Below the pieces are notes generated by a model. The model made no database searches. It was not told the origin of the DNA and worked only from the letters and a program-made list of their open reading frames with translations. Shown piece after piece: positions 8,333-17,560 of a stretch of 64,000 nt of DNA; the stretch's first letter is position 1, and each line of letters starts with the position of its first letter. This DNA is from Ottowia thiooxydans DSM 14619 (GTDB lineage: Bacteria; Pseudomonadota; Gammaproteobacteria; Burkholderiales; Burkholderiaceae_C): NCBI RefSeq assembly GCF_000422885.1, contig NZ_AUGX01000017.1, positions 62,001 through 126,000 of the forward strand, read 5' to 3'. The translations under genes and the position numbers were made by a program.

Positions 8333-10702
8333 GTGTTGCCCACCGTCTTCAAAGGCTTCATCCTTACCCGCCATTGGCGCGACACGCCTGCCGGGACGGA
8401 AATCGAGCTCTGGCTGGCAACTGACGATGGGCCCAGGAAAGTCGTTCTCACCGCGCAGAAGTCGGTGGCGTTCGTTCCGGCGCGGCACCAGCACACCGTC
8501 GAAGCACAACTTGCGGATTTCCCCGGTATGCAGATTCGTCCGCTCGAGCTGAAGACCTTCCATCATGAACCGGTCGTCGGCATCTATGCGGCCCAATTCC
8601 GCCAGCTCGGCAAACTTTCTCGCGCGCTGAAACCGCACGACATTCCGCTGTTCGAAGCCGATGTGCGTCCCCATGACCGCTACCTGATGGAGCGGTTCCT
8701 CTTTGCAGGAGTGCAGATCGAGGGTGGTCGGGAGGAAGGCCGCACGATCGTGGACTGCCGGCTCAAGCCAGCCCCCGAATACCGTCCCGCACTGCGGGTC
8801 GTGTCGCTGGACATCGAAACCAGCCAGCATGAAGCTTTGTACTCCGTGGCCCTGGATGGCATGGCTGAGCGCGTTGTGTTCATGCTGGGGGAGCCGCAGG
8901 CTCACAGCGAACCCCTGGACTTTTCGCTCATCTACTGCCCGAGCCGCCGGGTCATGATCGAACGTCTCAACGACTGGTTGGCAGAGAACGACCCGGACGT
9001 CATTCTGGGTTGGAACGTGATTCAGTTCGATCTGCGCGTTCTTCAAAAGACGGCGGACGACTGCGGCGTGAAGCTCCTCCTTGGCCGAGAGGGCCAAACC
9101 ACGCAGTGGCGGGCGCACCCGAGAAAACAAGGTTATCTCTTCGCGCCCACACCTGGCCGGGTGATCATTGATGGGATCGACGCATTGAGGGCCGCCGTAT
9201 GGAGCTTCCCTTCCTTCAGCCTGGAAAACGTCTCGCAGACGCTTTTAGGCGAAGGCAAGTCCATTGGCGATGAGTACGACAAGATGGCCGAGATTGAGCG
9301 GCGCTTTCAGCAAGACAAGCCAGCCCTGGCCATCTACAACATTCGCGACTGCGAGTTGGTCCTGCGCATCTTCGAGAAGACCAAGTTGCTGCAATTCGTG
9401 ATGGAGCGCGCGCAAACCACCGGCCTGCAAGCGGATCATTTCGGTGGCTCCATTGCGGCGTTCAGCCACCACTACCTGCCGCGCATGCATCGCCAGGGGT
9501 ATGTGGCCCCCAACGTGGGCGAGATCGCAAGCAAGGCTTATCCGGGCGGCTATGTGATGGACTCGAAGCCCGGTTTCTACGATTCGGTGGTGGTGCTCGA
9601 CTACAAAAGCCTGTACCCATCGATCATCCGAACCTTCCTTGTCGACCCGGTCGGCTTTGCTGAAACCAGCCAAAACTCTGACTCGGCCGAATGGGTGAAA
9701 GGCCCTGAGGGCACCTTATTCTCCCGGGAAAAACACTGCCTGCCGGAGATTGTCACCACGCTCTCCAAAGCCCGTGACGAAGCCAAACGAGCAAAGAATG
9801 AGCCGCTATCACAGGCCCTGAAGTTGCTCATGAACTCTTTTGCTGGCGTGCTGGGAGCCACCGAATGCCGCTTCTTCAATCCAAAACTGGTGTCGGCTGT
9901 CACTTTGCGTGGACACGAAATGATGAAGCTCACGCAGGCATTCGTGGAAGACCGTGGGTTCGAAGTCATCTACGGCGATACCGACTCCATCTTCATCTGG
10001 CTCAAGAAAGCCCACACGAATACCGAAGCCCACGCCCTTGCCACAGAGCTTGTGAGCAGCATCAATGCGTGGTGGACACAAACCCTCCGTGATGAACAAG
10101 GGCTTGAAAACTTCCTCGAAATCGAGTTGGATACCCACTACAAGAAGTTCTTCATGCCCACCATTCGAGGCTCGGAAATCGGCAGCAAGAAGCGCTATGC
10201 GGGCCTGAGCGTAGATGCGAATGACAGGGAGGAAATGGTCTACCGGGGTCTGGAGATGGCTCGCAGCGACTGGACCCTGCTAGCCCGCCAGTTTCAAGAG
10301 GGTTTGCTCACACGCATTTTTCAGGGCGCGCCCTACCGGGAGTTCGTGACCGACTATGCACGCTCAACGGTGGCGGGCGAAAAAGATGAACTTCTTGTCT
10401 ATAGAAAGCGGTTGCGCCATAGGCTGGATGCCTACCATGTGAATGTACCGCCTCAAGTGAGAGCCGCCCGGATAGCCGACGAATTCAACGCCAAGCTCGG
10501 CCGCCCCAAACAGTACCAGAGCGGTGGATGGATTCAGTACGTCATGACCAAAAGCGGGCCGGAGCCTTTGGAAGCACGCCGCTCTGGCATCGATTACACG
10601 CATTACCTGAGCAAACAGCTTCAACCGATTGCGGATGCCATTCTTGCGCCGCTGGGCGAAAGCTTCTCAGCGCTGACGACTTCTCAGCGGAGGCTGTTCT
10701 AG
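8333..10702 (+). CDS. polB: DNA polymerase II (family B)
   Basis: 789 residues, close to the 783 of E. coli Pol II, which takes part in repair and lesion bypass. Proofreading motifs are intact: Exo I SLDIETS with Asp160, Exo II GWNVIQFDLRVL, and Exo III YNIRDCELV. Polymerase motifs are also intact: A at DYKSLYPS (Asp423), B at KLLMNSFAG, and C at YGDTDS (547-552). The start is taken as GTG 8333; the next codon TTG is an alternative. I saw no LexA box (CTGT-N8-ACAG) in the short upstream gap. The TAG stop is also the first base triplet of a repeat end. Confidence 0.96.
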   Translation: MLPTVFKGFILTRHWRDTPAGTEIELWLATDDGPRKVVLTAQKSVAFVPARHQHTVEAQLADFPGMQIRPLELKTFHHEPVVGIYAAQFRQLGKLSRALKPHDIPLFEADVRPHDRYLMERFLFAGVQIEGGREEGRTIVDCRLKPAPEYRPALRVVSLDIETSQHEALYSVALDGMAERVVFMLGEPQAHSEPLDFSLIYCPSRRVMIERLNDWLAENDPDVILGWNVIQFDLRVLQKTADDCGVKLLLGREGQTTQWRAHPRKQGYLFAPTPGRVIIDGIDALRAAVWSFPSFSLENVSQTLLGEGKSIGDEYDKMAEIERRFQQDKPALAIYNIRDCELVLRIFEKTKLLQFVMERAQTTGLQADHFGGSIAAFSHHYLPRMHRQGYVAPNVGEIASKAYPGGYVMDSKPGFYDSVVVLDYKSLYPSIIRTFLVDPVGFAETSQNSDSAEWVKGPEGTLFSREKHCLPEIVTTLSKARDEAKRAKNEPLSQALKLLMNSFAGVLGATECRFFNPKLVSAVTLRGHEMMKLTQAFVEDRGFEVIYGDTDSIFIWLKKAHTNTEAHALATELVSSINAWWTQTLRDEQGLENFLEIELDTHYKKFFMPTIRGSEIGSKKRYAGLSVDANDREEMVYRGLEMARSDWTLLARQFQEGLLTRIFQGAPYREFVTDYARSTVAGEKDELLVYRKRLRHRLDAYHVNVPPQVRAARIADEFNAKLGRPKQYQSGGWIQYVMTKSGPEPLEARRSGIDYTHYLSKQLQPIADAILAPLGESFSALTTSQRRLF

Positions 10703-10715
10703 GGCGTGTTCACAC
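10700..10715 (+). repeat. Solitary repeat end TAGGGCGTGTTCACAC
   Basis: Sixteen bases identical to the outer end of the terminal inverted repeats at 22322 and 28446. The first three bases are the stop codon of polB. I find no matching opposite end in the following 100 bp. It could be a decayed insertion or a preferred target. Confidence 0.6.
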
Positions 10716-10768
10716 ACCCTGACTCAAGGCCGCGCTGGACTCGCGGTTCTATGCACCCTTCGCCCATT

Positions 10769-11941
10769 TCAACGCGAAATACTCCACGCCAGGCGTGTTA
10801 GTGCGAGGCAAGCGGCCAGCCCCAAGCCCGCCGAGAACCACAAGGCGCCTACCCCCAACCGCTCCATCACCAGACCAAACAAGAACGGAGCGCCCGCCTG
10901 CACGATGCGAGCTGGCACCATTAGAAATCCTTGCCTCTGGCCGTACCCCTTTGCACCGAAAAACAGCAGTGGCAGCGTTCCTATGACGATGGTCAGGATG
11001 CCATTTCCGAGGCCGTGCAATACCGCAAAGGCCATCGCGGCCGAGCTTCCGAAAAGGCCAATGCAAAGCGCGCCCAAGGGATGAGCAAGCGTCGCCAGAC
11101 GCGCCGACAACAGGGGGTGCGCACGACTCAGAAACGCGAACTCAAACAAACGCCCTACGACCTGGGCCGGCCCCACCAGCGCCGCGATGCCCACTGCTGC
11201 CGCCAGGCTAGCACCCACGCCCAGCAGCAGTGCAGGCAAATGAGCCGCCATGGCCGTACTGATGAACCAGGCAACCGCGAACACGAACGCCAGCAAGACA
11301 GCAGCACCACGCTGTTGGTGAGGGGCCAAGGCCGCTTGCTGCTCCGCCTTTTCTGCGCCCCCATTCGATGCAGACGCTACTTGCTCGGCAGCCGGCAACA
11401 AGGCGTTAAGCGGCAGGCCAATGACCAGGTGCAGGCCCGCCCACACCAGACAGGCCTCGCGCCAACCCACGCTGCTCTCCAGATAGGACGTCAGCGGCCA
11501 GCCCACCGTACTGGCAAAGCCAGCGAACAATGTGATGCCGGTGATCGTGCGCCGTGCCTGTTGACCGTGCAGTCTCACCGCTGTGGCGAACGCGGCTTCA
11601 TAGAGGCCACTGCCCATCGCCAGGCCTATGACGGCCCAGGCCGCAAATACGTGCAGCGGCGTCTGCGCCTGGCTAAGCGCCGCCAAGCCCGCCGCGAACA
11701 CCAGATTGCTGAGCATCAGCACAGGCCGGCCGCCTCGACGGTCAATCAGCCGTCCGGCGAATGGGCCAACGGCAGCAGACATCAGCAAGGCCACGGAGAA
11801 TGCCCCGAACACGGTGGAGCTCGATGCGCCGACGGCCTGACCAATAGCGCCCGCCAAGATAGCAGGCAGGTAGTACGACGATGCCCAGGCCAAAGTCTGC
11901 GCCACGCCCAGAAGCACGATGATCGTGGCTCGGTTTTTCAC
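10769..11941 (-). CDS. MFS transporter of the ars operon
   Basis: 390 residues from a GTG at 11941, 14 bases after the arsH stop; the open frame extends further upstream but only over arsH. The start reads VKNRATIIVLLGVAQTLAWA, directly at the first membrane segment. About twelve hydrophobic segments are visible, with an MFS loop motif GRLIDRRGGRPVLM after helix 2. Major facilitator genes downstream of arsH are common; a role in exporting an arsenical or other toxic product is inferred only from the operon. It converges on polB, with 66 bp between them. Confidence 0.82.
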   Translation of the reverse strand: MKNRATIIVLLGVAQTLAWASSYYLPAILAGAIGQAVGASSSTVFGAFSVALLMSAAVGPFAGRLIDRRGGRPVLMLSNLVFAAGLAALSQAQTPLHVFAAWAVIGLAMGSGLYEAAFATAVRLHGQQARRTITGITLFAGFASTVGWPLTSYLESSVGWREACLVWAGLHLVIGLPLNALLPAAEQVASASNGGAEKAEQQAALAPHQQRGAAVLLAFVFAVAWFISTAMAAHLPALLLGVGASLAAAVGIAALVGPAQVVGRLFEFAFLSRAHPLLSARLATLAHPLGALCIGLFGSSAAMAFAVLHGLGNGILTIVIGTLPLLFFGAKGYGQRQGFLMVPARIVQAGAPFLFGLVMERLGVGALWFSAGLGLAACLALTRLAWSISR

Positions 11942-11955
11942 TTGCGCTGGGCTCG

Positions 11956-12657
11956 TCAGATGCTGCGCAGGTTGACCCGCTTGGACACGGCCTCGGCACT
12001 CTCGCGCCGCTCGCTGTAGCGATCCACCAGGTAGTCGGCGCAATCGCGCGTCAGCAACGTGAACTTTACGAGCTCTTCCATCACATCGACCACGCGCTCG
12101 TAATACGGAGAAGCCTTCATCCGGCCATCCTCTTCAAACTCCGCAAATGCTTTAGCCACGGACGACTGGTTAGGGATCGTCAGCATGCGCATCCATCTGC
12201 CCAGCACGCGCAGTTGGTTGACCGCGTTAAAGGACTGCGAACCGCCAGAGACCTGCATGACAGCCAAGGTCTTGCCCTGGGTCGGCCGCACCGATCCGAC
12301 CGACAGAGGAATCCAGTCGATCTGCGACTTCATGATGCCGGTCATGGCGCCGTGCCGCTCGGGGGAGCACCACACCATGCCCTCGGCCCACTGTGCAAGT
12401 TCGCGCAGCTCCTGCACCTTGGGATGGTCCTCGGGCGCGCCATCGGGTTGAGGCAGGCCGCGCGGATCGAAGATACGCGGCTGCGCCCCCATCGCGTGCA
12501 GCAGCCGGGCGGCTTCCTCGGTCACCAGGCGGCTGTAGGAGCGCTCACGCACCGAACCGTAGAGCAGCAGGATGCGCGGCGGATGCGTTAGCCGTTCAAC
12601 CGGAAGCAGCCGCGTCAGATCTGGCTGGCGAAAGCTGCCGTCATCGACGTTTGGCAC
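11956..12657 (-). CDS. arsH: ArsH, NADPH-dependent FMN reductase / organoarsenical oxidase
   Basis: 233 residues if started at the GTG on 12657, one base after the arsC stop; longer starts would run back into arsC. It begins [13 protein letters not shown] and carries the ArsH signature [19 protein letters not shown], the flavodoxin-like FMN loop, then [22 protein letters not shown] and [10 protein letters not shown]. ArsH proteins oxidise trivalent methylated arsenicals and reduce quinones or metals with NADPH. Position between arsC and the MFS gene fits arsenic resistance. Confidence 0.93.
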   Translation of the reverse strand: MPNVDDGSFRQPDLTRLLPVERLTHPPRILLLYGSVRERSYSRLVTEEAARLLHAMGAQPRIFDPRGLPQPDGAPEDHPKVQELRELAQWAEGMVWCSPERHGAMTGIMKSQIDWIPLSVGSVRPTQGKTLAVMQVSGGSQSFNAVNQLRVLGRWMRMLTIPNQSSVAKAFAEFEEDGRMKASPYYERVVDVMEELVKFTLLTRDCADYLVDRYSERRESAEAVSKRVNLRSI

Positions 12658-12658
12658 T

Positions 12659-13090
12659 TCAGAGCTTTGCAACGCGCTCCCCCTTCCCGTCAATGACGAT
12701 CTCACCATCTTCTTTGGTAAAGGCGCCTTGCTGCGGCTTCGGCAACAGACCCAGCACCGCTTCCGAAGGACGGCACAACCGAGTTCCCAACGGCGTGACC
12801 ACGATTGGCCGATTGATCAGGATGGGTTCTTGAAGCATGAAATCGACCAATTGCGCGTCGCTCCACTCCAGACTGTCCAAGCCCAGCGCGTCGTACGGTG
12901 TGTCCTTGCGGCGCAGAAGCTCGCGTGGCGTGATCCCCATGGCCACAATCAACGCTTGCAGGGTCGACCGGTCAGGCGGCGTCTTCAGGTACTCGATGAT
13001 CTGAGGTTCTTCACCGGAATTTCGAATCATCTCAAGCACGTTGCGAGACGTGCCGCATGCAGGGTTGTGGTAAATCGTGATGTCAGTCAT
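12659..13090 (-). CDS. arsC: Arsenate reductase, glutaredoxin-dependent type
   Basis: 143 residues from the ATG at 13090. The start [17 protein letters not shown] contains the catalytic Cys12 of the E. coli R773 ArsC family. Further family marks are [46 protein letters not shown] with the anion-binding arginines, and [13 protein letters not shown]. It reduces arsenate to arsenite with glutaredoxin and glutathione in the cytoplasm, feeding the ArsB pump encoded upstream. It is nearly fused to arsH (one base apart). Confidence 0.95.
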   Translation of the reverse strand: MTDITIYHNPACGTSRNVLEMIRNSGEEPQIIEYLKTPPDRSTLQALIVAMGITPRELLRRKDTPYDALGLDSLEWSDAQLVDFMLQEPILINRPIVVTPLGTRLCRPSEAVLGLLPKPQQGAFTKEDGEIVIDGKGERVAKL

Positions 13091-13109
13091 GCGTAGAGGT
13101 TTCCGTTGG

Positions 13110-14297
13110 TTAGAAAAAAATCCATCCGCAGACTGCGGCAAAGCCGACAACGGCCACTGGAGAGATCTTGAAAACCACCAACATCACGAAAGCGATGATC
13201 GCAATCAAGCAGTCGGCCGCAGTATGGATGGCGCTCGTCCAAACCGGGTCGTACAGGGCGGATGCAAGCAACCCCACGACCGCAGCGTTGACCCCCGCGG
13301 CGGCCTGACGCACACCGAGGTGTTGACGCAGCGACTCCCAGAAAGGAAGTGCCCCAACGACCAGCAGGAACGCCGGAACGAATATGACCGTCAGCAGCGC
13401 CAGACCTCCGATCCATCCGCCCAGCGGCCACGGCATCACCGCCCCCAGGTAAGCCGCAAAGGTGAACAGCGGCCCCGGAACGGCCTGCGTTGCCCCGTAG
13501 CCAGCAAGGAAGGCGTCATTGCTGACCCACCCCGGTAACACGACACCAGCATGCAGCAGCGGCAGCACCAGATGGCCTCCGCCAAACACCAGGCCGCCTG
13601 CTAAGTACATCGCTGCGATGGCTGAGATCAAAAACAAGTTGGTGCCAGCGGCGATCACAGGCAGCGCTATAAGCAGAACGATAAATACAGCCAAGAGCAG
13701 CGCGCCTGTGCGCTTGGAGACCCCATAGTCATATGTCGACACCACGGGCAGTTGATTGAGCCGCAACGCCCAGCGCCCAATCACTGCTCCCAACGCGATG
13801 GCGGCAAACTGCCCAATGGAGCCCGGGACCGCCCACACCAGCAGTGCAGCGGCGACAGCCAACCCAGCTCGCAGGCGGTCGGGACAGAACGCCTTGCCCA
13901 TCGACCAGACTGCTTGAGCCACCACAGACACAGCTGCGATCTTCAGACCATGCACCGCGCCCGACGACGCGAGATCTTTCCACTGCAAGGCGCCGAGCGC
14001 GAATACGATGAGTGCCATTGCGGATGGCATGGTGAACCCCACCCAGGCAGCGAGCGCACCTAACCAGCCAGCGCGCCGAAGACCTAAAGCGATTCCGAGC
14101 TTGCTACTCGCAGGCCCCGGCAGAAACTGGCAGAAGACCACGAGATTCAAGAAGCTCTCCTCATCGAGCCAACGACGGTGGTCCACGAACTCCGCGCGGA
14201 AGTATCCAATGTGTGCCACCGGGCCACCGAACGAGGTCAACCCGAGCTTCAGGAAAGCAAGAAAGACCTCAAATGCGGATTTAGCAGGAAACCTCAT
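13110..14297 (-). CDS. chrA: Chromate efflux transporter ChrA
   Basis: 395 residues with the two-domain layout of long CHR proteins. The first half starts FLKLGLTSFGGPVAHIGYFR and has FCQFLPGPASSKLGIALG; the second half repeats the pattern with GGGHLVLPLLHAGVVLPGW and GYGATQAVPGPLFTFAAYLG. About ten membrane segments are visible. The family exports chromate across the inner membrane. It is unusual in sitting between arsB and arsC, on the same strand and with gaps of only 15 and 19 bp, so it should be induced by ArsR ligands. Confidence 0.93.
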   Translation of the reverse strand: MRFPAKSAFEVFLAFLKLGLTSFGGPVAHIGYFRAEFVDHRRWLDEESFLNLVVFCQFLPGPASSKLGIALGLRRAGWLGALAAWVGFTMPSAMALIVFALGALQWKDLASSGAVHGLKIAAVSVVAQAVWSMGKAFCPDRLRAGLAVAAALLVWAVPGSIGQFAAIALGAVIGRWALRLNQLPVVSTYDYGVSKRTGALLLAVFIVLLIALPVIAAGTNLFLISAIAAMYLAGGLVFGGGHLVLPLLHAGVVLPGWVSNDAFLAGYGATQAVPGPLFTFAAYLGAVMPWPLGGWIGGLALLTVIFVPAFLLVVGALPFWESLRQHLGVRQAAAGVNAAVVGLLASALYDPVWTSAIHTAADCLIAIIAFVMLVVFKISPVAVVGFAAVCGWIFF

Positions 14298-14312
14298 GTG
14301 TGTGGAACTTGG

Positions 14313-15599
14313 CTAAGCCAGGCTAAGGCGTAGAGCCAGCGCCGCCAGTGTGATCAGCAATACGGGCAGCGTCAGCACAATGCCTACCTTGAAGTAGTAG
14401 CCCCAACTGATGGTCATTCCCTTCTTCTGTAGCACGTGCAGCCACAGCAACGTGGCCAGGCTGCCAATGGGCGTGATCTTCGGTCCCAGATCACAGCCGA
14501 TCACGTTGGCGTAAACCATGGCCTCTTTCACCACCCCGCTGGCGTGCGATGCATCGATGGACAGCGCACCAATCAACACGCTTGGCAAGTTATTCATCAC
14601 TGACGACAACAACGCAGTGAGCACGCCAGTGCCCAGCGCTGCGCCCCAAATGCCCCCCTGCGCAAACAAGTTCAACAACCCGGCGAGGCGGTCTGTTAAC
14701 CCGGCATTGCGCAGGCCATAGACCACGAGGTACATGCCGAGCGAGAACACGACGATCTGCCAGGGAGCCCCACGCAGCACTTTGCGCGTGCTGATGGCTT
14801 TGCCGCGCGCAGCCACCCCAAGCAGCACCACAGCTGCCACGGCCGCGACGGCACTGACAGGCACGCCCAGCGGTTCCAGGCCGAAGAAACCCACCAGCAA
14901 CAAGACCAGCACCACCCAGCCTGCGCGAAATGTGGCCACATCACGAATGGCCAGCGCAGGTTTCCTGAGCTGTGCCACGTCGTAGCGTGCCGGCACGCTA
15001 CGACGGAAGTACAGCAAAAGGATCCCCAAACTCGACAATACGGCGACGATATTCACAGGCACCATCACCGAAGCATAGGCATTAAAGCCGATGCCGAAGA
15101 AGTCAGCGGACACGATGTTGACCAGGTTGGACACTATCAGCGGCAAACTCGCGGTGTCCGCGATGAATCCTGCCGCCATCACGAAGGCCAGCGTCGCGGC
15201 CGGCGAGAAGCCCAACGCGACCAACATCGCCATGACAATGGGCGTGAGAATCAGCGCGGCACCGTCGTTGGCGAATAGAGCCGCAACGGCAGCGCCCAGA
15301 AGCACAATGAAGACAAACAATCGCGGGCCGCTGCCGCCCCCCCAGCGGGCCACGTGCAAGGCAGACCACTCAAAGAATCCCGCTTCGTCCAGCAGGAGGC
15401 TGATGATGATGATGGCCACGAACGTGGCGGTCGCATTCCAGACAATGCCCCACACCACGGCGATATCACCCAGGTGAACTGCACCGAACACGAGGGCCAG
15501 AGCGGCGCCGAGAGAGGCACTCCAACCAATGCCCAGGCCTCTCGGTTGCCAGATGACCAGTACAAGGGTGAAGATAAAAATCAGGATGGCCGCAAGCAT
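14313..15599 (-). CDS. arsB: Arsenite efflux membrane protein
   Basis: 428 residues, the standard ArsB length, almost entirely hydrophobic with about twelve membrane segments. It starts [25 protein letters not shown] and contains [36 protein letters not shown], and late [18 protein letters not shown] and [20 protein letters not shown], all typical of arsenite antiporters. It expels arsenite or antimonite using the proton gradient. No arsA ATPase gene is present. Confidence 0.96.
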   Translation of the reverse strand: MLAAILIFIFTLVLVIWQPRGLGIGWSASLGAALALVFGAVHLGDIAVVWGIVWNATATFVAIIIISLLLDEAGFFEWSALHVARWGGGSGPRLFVFIVLLGAAVAALFANDGAALILTPIVMAMLVALGFSPAATLAFVMAAGFIADTASLPLIVSNLVNIVSADFFGIGFNAYASVMVPVNIVAVLSSLGILLLYFRRSVPARYDVAQLRKPALAIRDVATFRAGWVVLVLLLVGFFGLEPLGVPVSAVAAVAAVVLLGVAARGKAISTRKVLRGAPWQIVVFSLGMYLVVYGLRNAGLTDRLAGLLNLFAQGGIWGAALGTGVLTALLSSVMNNLPSVLIGALSIDASHASGVVKEAMVYANVIGCDLGPKITPIGSLATLLWLHVLQKKGMTISWGYYFKVGIVLTLPVLLITLAALALRLSLA

Positions 15600-15611
15600 G
15601 GCGGAGGTCTT

Positions 15612-15740
15612 CTATGGAGTGAAAGGGGAATGGCGGCCCGAATGAACCACTGGATTGATCACGTTGCCTGCATCGAACCCAGGGAGTGCGACGCTCTGGA
15701 GCAGCTCCCTGATCCGCATGTGGCGGCACAAAAATTTCAT
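15612..15740 (-). CDS. Possible 42-residue ORF between arsR and arsB
   Basis: An ATG-started frame lies ten bases after the arsR stop, preceded by AGAG, and ends 12 bases before arsB. The product begins MKFLCRHMRIRELLQSV and contains FDAGNVINPVV. I do not recognise it. It could be a small operon protein, a remnant of a deleted ars gene, or chance. Confidence 0.22.
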   Translation of the reverse strand: MKFLCRHMRIRELLQSVALPGFDAGNVINPVVHSGRHSPFTP

Positions 15741-15750
15741 CGCATTCTCT

Positions 15751-16077
15751 TCAGCAGCGACTCGTCGCTTTGGTGCCGGTGGTCACGCACGCTGAGCCTT
15801 CGCAGCAATTCTCCGTGAGGTAACTCAACAAGTCGTTCATCATGTTGAATGAAGCACGATAGACCAGATTTCGCCCTTGGCGCTCCTGCGTTACCAAGCC
15901 CGCATGCGTCAGCTCCTTGAGGTGGAACGACAGCGTGTTGCCAGGCACCGCTAACTGCTCCACCAGCGCGCCAGGTGTCAACCCTTCAGCGCCCGCGACC
16001 ACCAGTACACGGAACAGCCGCAGGCGCAGAGCCTGGGCCAGAGCGGCGAGGGATCGAACGGCATCAGCTTCGTGCAT
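15751..16077 (-). CDS. arsR: ArsR family arsenic-responsive repressor
   Basis: 108 residues from the ATG at 16077; a TTG five codons earlier is also possible. The winged helix is seen at LAQALRLRLFRVLVVAG, the recognition region at LAVPGNTLSFHLKELTHAGLV, and the wing at QERQGRNLVYRA. The classic CVC motif of the R773-type repressor is absent from the helix. Instead a C-terminal cluster NCCEGSAC supplies Cys91, Cys92 and Cys97, similar in layout to the Acidithiobacillus-type ArsR. It heads the ars operon; the preceding gap is AT-rich with a possible TATAGT -10. Confidence 0.92.
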   Translation of the reverse strand: MHEADAVRSLAALAQALRLRLFRVLVVAGAEGLTPGALVEQLAVPGNTLSFHLKELTHAGLVTQERQGRNLVYRASFNMMNDLLSYLTENCCEGSACVTTGTKATSRC

Positions 16078-16323
16078 ATATCTACTATACAACGATTATG
16101 GAATTAAATAGAGCTATGTACTTGACCCTGCAAGAACGCGGGCGGAATGCGCCACGATGGCACATGAAAGCCATTTCCGAGGCAAGTGTTGAAGAAAGCC
16201 GTGGCTGCAAAGTGTCGCCAGCTGATCGACAATGAAGGCAGCGAGCGGCGGGGACCTGCAAGGTAAAGAGCCTTTCTCAAGTCTTAACCGCATGCCGCAT
16301 CCAATTTCCACCGAGAGCCCCTC

Positions 16324-17457
16324 ATGAACACACTTCCCACCACCGCGCTCGAACTGCGCTCCCTCGTGCAAGCTGACGGCACCCTGCAACTCAGCCTGGA
16401 ATCCGTTCCTGTTCCCACTCCCGGGGCCGACCAGGTTTTGATCCAAATGCAGGCCGCCCCCATCAACCCCTCGGACATTGGCCTTCTTTTGGGCCCTGCT
16501 GACCTGTCTACAGTTGAGGTCACGGGCAGCCCAGACCGACCGGTGGCGACTGCCCGTATCCCTGAGCCAGCCATGTTGCGCCTCGCTCCCCGCATCGGCG
16601 AAAGCATGCCCGTCGGCAACGAGGGCGCTGGGCTGGTGGTGGCCGCGGGATCTTCGCCCGCAGCACAAGCGTTGCTTGGCCGCACGGTGGCGGCAATTGG
16701 CGGCGCCATGTATTCGCAATACCGGCTCATGCCTGCCGCGCAATGCCTGCCCTTGCCGGCGGACACCACGGCAGCGGAAGGCGCGTCGTGCTTCGTCAAT
16801 CCCTTGACCTCCCTCGGAATGGTCGAAACGATGAAGCGAGAAGGCCACACTGCATTAGTGCACACAGCGGCTGCCAGCAACCTCGGCCAAATGCTTAACA
16901 AGGTTTGCCAGAAGGACGGCATTGGCTTGGTCAACATTGTGCGCAGACCCGAGCAGGCCCAACTGCTGCGGGATTTGGGCGCCAAGTATGTTTGCGACAG
17001 CAGCGCACCCGGATTCCTGGAAGACTTGACCAATGCGTTGGCAGACACGGGTGCAACCATCGCCTTCGACGCCACAGGCGGCCCTCTGGCGGGGCAAATC
17101 CTGCAATGCATGGAAACCGCTATCAGCCGCAATGCCAAGGAATACAGCCGCTACGGTTCGGCGGTGCACAAGCAGGTCTACCTATATGGCCAACTGGATC
17201 CTCGGCCTGTCGAAATTCATCGCAACTTTGGCATGGCCTGGAGCGTGGGCGGATGGCTGCTGTTTCCGTTCCTCCACAAAATCGGCAATGAGGCAGCCCA
17301 GGTACTACGCGCCCGCGTGGCCTCTGAATTGAAAACCACGTTCGCCAGCCACTACGCACGCACCGTTTCGCTGGCAGGCGCATTGAGCGCTGAGAATATC
17401 GCGTTTTATGGCGCACGCAACACGGGTGCCAAGGTGTTGATTGATCCCTCCATTTAA
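16324..17457 (+). CDS. MDR-family (zinc-free) oxidoreductase
   Basis: 377 residues of the medium-chain dehydrogenase/reductase superfamily. The GroES-like part shows QAAPINPSDIGLLLG and GNEGAGLVV; the cofactor part shows ALVHTAAASNLGQML, IVRRPEQAQLLRDLGAKYV and TIAFDATGGPLAG. No catalytic zinc cysteines are apparent, which points to an NADPH-dependent enoyl or quinone reductase type. The substrate is unknown. It is alone, divergent from arsR across a 246-bp gap in which I find nothing else convincing. Confidence 0.85.
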   Translation: MNTLPTTALELRSLVQADGTLQLSLESVPVPTPGADQVLIQMQAAPINPSDIGLLLGPADLSTVEVTGSPDRPVATARIPEPAMLRLAPRIGESMPVGNEGAGLVVAAGSSPAAQALLGRTVAAIGGAMYSQYRLMPAAQCLPLPADTTAAEGASCFVNPLTSLGMVETMKREGHTALVHTAAASNLGQMLNKVCQKDGIGLVNIVRRPEQAQLLRDLGAKYVCDSSAPGFLEDLTNALADTGATIAFDATGGPLAGQILQCMETAISRNAKEYSRYGSAVHKQVYLYGQLDPRPVEIHRNFGMAWSVGGWLLFPFLHKIGNEAAQVLRARVASELKTTFASHYARTVSLAGALSAENIAFYGARNTGAKVLIDPSI

Positions 17458-17560
17458 AGAAGCCAATTCAGCTTCATCGTTTCTTTGGCGAAGGTCGCGG
17501 CGGCGATAAGACCACCACCGCGATCGGACGCTCAGCGCCCACGGGAGATCGATTCAGACT

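Noticed and set aside
8296-8340. Possible LexA box before polB
   Set aside because: CTGTGTTG is present but no ACAG follows at the required spacing.
10749-10800. Second repeat end near AGGCGTGTTAGTGCG
   Set aside because: It resembles the repeat end in direct, not inverted, orientation and diverges after eight bases, so it does not complete an element with 10700.
10931-12019. Long plus-strand open frame of 362 codons
   Set aside because: It is antisense to the MFS and arsH genes, is very rich in Arg, Gln and His, and has no recognisable domain; a GC-rich shadow frame.
16078-16130. ArsR operator upstream of arsR
   Set aside because: The gap is AT-rich with imperfect symmetry around CATAATCG but no clean dyad; only a possible TATAGT was noted in the arsR entry.
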